From assembly GCA_949317995.1 (NCBI GenBank), contig OX439040.1:73133972-73197971 (forward strand): 64,000 nucleotides of DNA, in the 5' to 3' direction. The notes beneath the pieces are model-generated. The model was not told where the DNA came from. It did no database searches and saw nothing but the letters and a program-made list of their open reading frames with translations. Position numbers and translations under genes: made by a program. This document shows, piece after piece, positions 62,288 through 64,000 of this stretch (positions are counted from its first letter, which is position 1; the number at the start of each line of letters is the position of its first letter). Source of the DNA: Acholoe squamosa (taxonomy: Eukaryota > Annelida > Polychaeta > Phyllodocida > Polynoidae).

Positions 62288-64000
62288 TTAGCTTGAACTT
62301 CATAGTGCATCATGACAACAGTGTATCAAACCTGTAGGATCTGTATGATGTATTCATGCATTATGGCGACCAATAGTGCTCACCAGCATTTCATCTGTAC
62401 ATCATGCATTTCATCTGTTCATCTATTAATCCCATAGGGTCAGCATGATGTTTGAATGTAGCCATGGTGAGTTACTCGCCAGGGCTGCATGTGTGCATCA
62501 TGCATCAGTAGCCCTTAAAGGATTACCAGCCCTTGCCTGCCAAGAATGAGACAAGGCTCTGTCATGCTCTAACATGATGACTGACATGTATACATGAATA
62601 TGTTAGCTGCCACTCAGATAGGGTGTTCCATGTGCCGGTGAACAGTCGATCCTTTTTCACAGTCTGCTCACACTGTAAACATGGGGTGATCCATATCAGG
62701 ACTGGGTTAGCTGCCAGGCTAAAAGGATGACCGATCTACACCCTTGGGTGTTAGTGTATCCTTCAATAACTATCATAACACCTCACCTATAAGTCACAGC
62801 TTATACGCAAGGTTACACCCTTAGTTCATCTTTAAGCATTTGGGGTGCGCATTATGGACTTACAGTACTTCTACGCGAGGGATCACAATATCGCAGAATG
62901 TTTGGTGGTGAATAGGTTATCCAACAGATACCCTTAAAGAGTCTGACAAGCTTAACTTTGTTTTCATATATTCATGATATGGTAAATTGACTTCAAATGG
63001 ATCATCTGGTATTTGGACATATATGGTAGAGGTGAGGAGTTAGTTCAGTGAGGGCAAGTGTGTGATAAGTCGGTGTGTGGAGTGTTGGTTCACCTTTATA
63101 ATGAATCACATTTAAAGGCCAAGGGTACATTTAAATGTATTATGCTCATGTTTATGTGTCGCCATGATGCATGAATGCAGCCCTAGAAAGTAACGCACCA
63201 GGGCAGCATTCGATCATTGCATCATGCCGATCCTACGGAATTGATACACCCCACAAGCCACCAATGAAGTGCCGGCTAGGAGAGTTTCTCTTTGGTCTTT
63301 TAGCTGCTGCTAACATGCATGGCTTTACATTAAGAAATACTAATGGGAGCTAATAAGCACCGGTACCTTGTGCAAGAGTGTGGAGTCTAGTGCGAGTCTA
63401 GGATCAAGTCAAAGTGTAAATATATAAAGTTATATAACCCAACCTGACCTGGCAGCACCTTCCTACCGGTTCCTACCTCAAGGGTACACGCCTTAGGTGT
63501 TAACCCTCTGAGGGTCGCTGATGCAGGAGTGCATCATGCTCAGTGGTCGTCATGATGCACCAATGATGTCCTGGAGAGGCTGCTCGCCAGCACTTCCCTC
63601 TGACCCTCCGGGATGCATCAACCCCGTAGGGTCGGCATGATACATGGATGTTGTCCTGGCGAGTTACTCGCCAAGGGTGCATTCATGTATGTGTGCATGT
63701 GGCCTTTAAAGGGTTAAAGCGCTATACATGTACCCTAACAAAGGCTATTGTTACAAAGAAATGCCAGGGGTTCCTGAAAAGGATATTGAGGACAAAAATG
63801 GGAAGGCCTTACGTAGCCTGTAGGAGACATTGGCAGGGACAGTGGGAAACTATTAACTAGTAATTACCAGGGCAAGTCCTTCATATATACATTAATAACT
63901 AACGGAAAGAATGGCAAGGTAGATTATTGGCACCAAGATGATGCTAGCCTGCCAACAATGACTATATGTATAGAATATGTATGGTAGGTAGGCGGCACTG
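62288..64000. other. Repeat-rich end of window, no gene
   Basis: Contains several TGCATCATG-family copies (62300-62530, 63110-63340, 63510-63720) and a degenerate TA-flanked MITE at 62770-62890. No exon or RNA gene was recognised. Confidence 0.5.

Overview
The window looks like nuclear DNA of a marine invertebrate deuterostome. A lancelet (Branchiostoma) is my best guess, but this is inference from gene structure and repeat content; no diagnostic marker is present. Genes are split into many short exons with GT/AG junctions, and most of the remaining DNA is transposon-derived, with many short inverted-repeat elements, fold-back elements, non-LTR fragments and tandem repeats.

Two host gene loci can be reconstructed. 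The first is a head-to-tail tandem pair of divergent ionotropic glutamate receptor (iGluR) genes on the + strand: copy A (2400-6958, first exon not seen) and copy B (10873-34968). Their shared coding exons have identical lengths (50, 213, 234, 148, 212, 115, 201, 227 and 63 nt) and phases. In copy B a signal-peptide exon splices directly to the ligand-binding domain, so the predicted 516-residue receptor has no amino-terminal domain. In both copies the normally near-invariant M3 gating motif (SYTANLAAF) is almost entirely replaced, and the pore Q/R site is tryptophan. The second locus is STAMBP (AMSH), a JAMM-family deubiquitinase on the - strand (38351-46120), reconstructed as ten coding exons and 469 residues. 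One of its introns carries a 2.3 kb hexanucleotide/trinucleotide satellite.

Region by region: 1-2399 holds a 21/22-bp minisatellite and no recognised gene. 2400-7500 is iGluR A with its 3' UTR. 7500-10872 is intergenic with MITEs. 10873-35600 is iGluR B, whose 15.7 kb second intron contains a Ty3/gypsy gag-protease fragment split by a non-LTR insertion, a small fold-back element, and an 8.7 kb interval bounded by a perfect 24-bp inverted repeat with tandem-repeat arms. That interval contains a dead LINE and a helix-turn-helix ORF. 35600-38350 is MITE-rich. 38351-46120 is STAMBP. 46535-47600 is a fold-back element with a nested TA-flanked insertion carrying a tRNA-like sequence. 48386-54694 is an apparently complete tyrosine-recombinase retrotransposon of the Ngaro/PAT type (gag, RT-RNase H, recombinase) with A1...B1-A2-B2 split direct repeats. 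54695-64000 has no recognised gene and is rich in MITEs, including a second fold-back copy.

The items most worth following are the iGluR pair lacking an amino-terminal domain and a canonical gate, the 8.7 kb inverted-repeat interval together with the other short-unit fold-back elements, the intact Ngaro-like element, and the satellite inside STAMBP.
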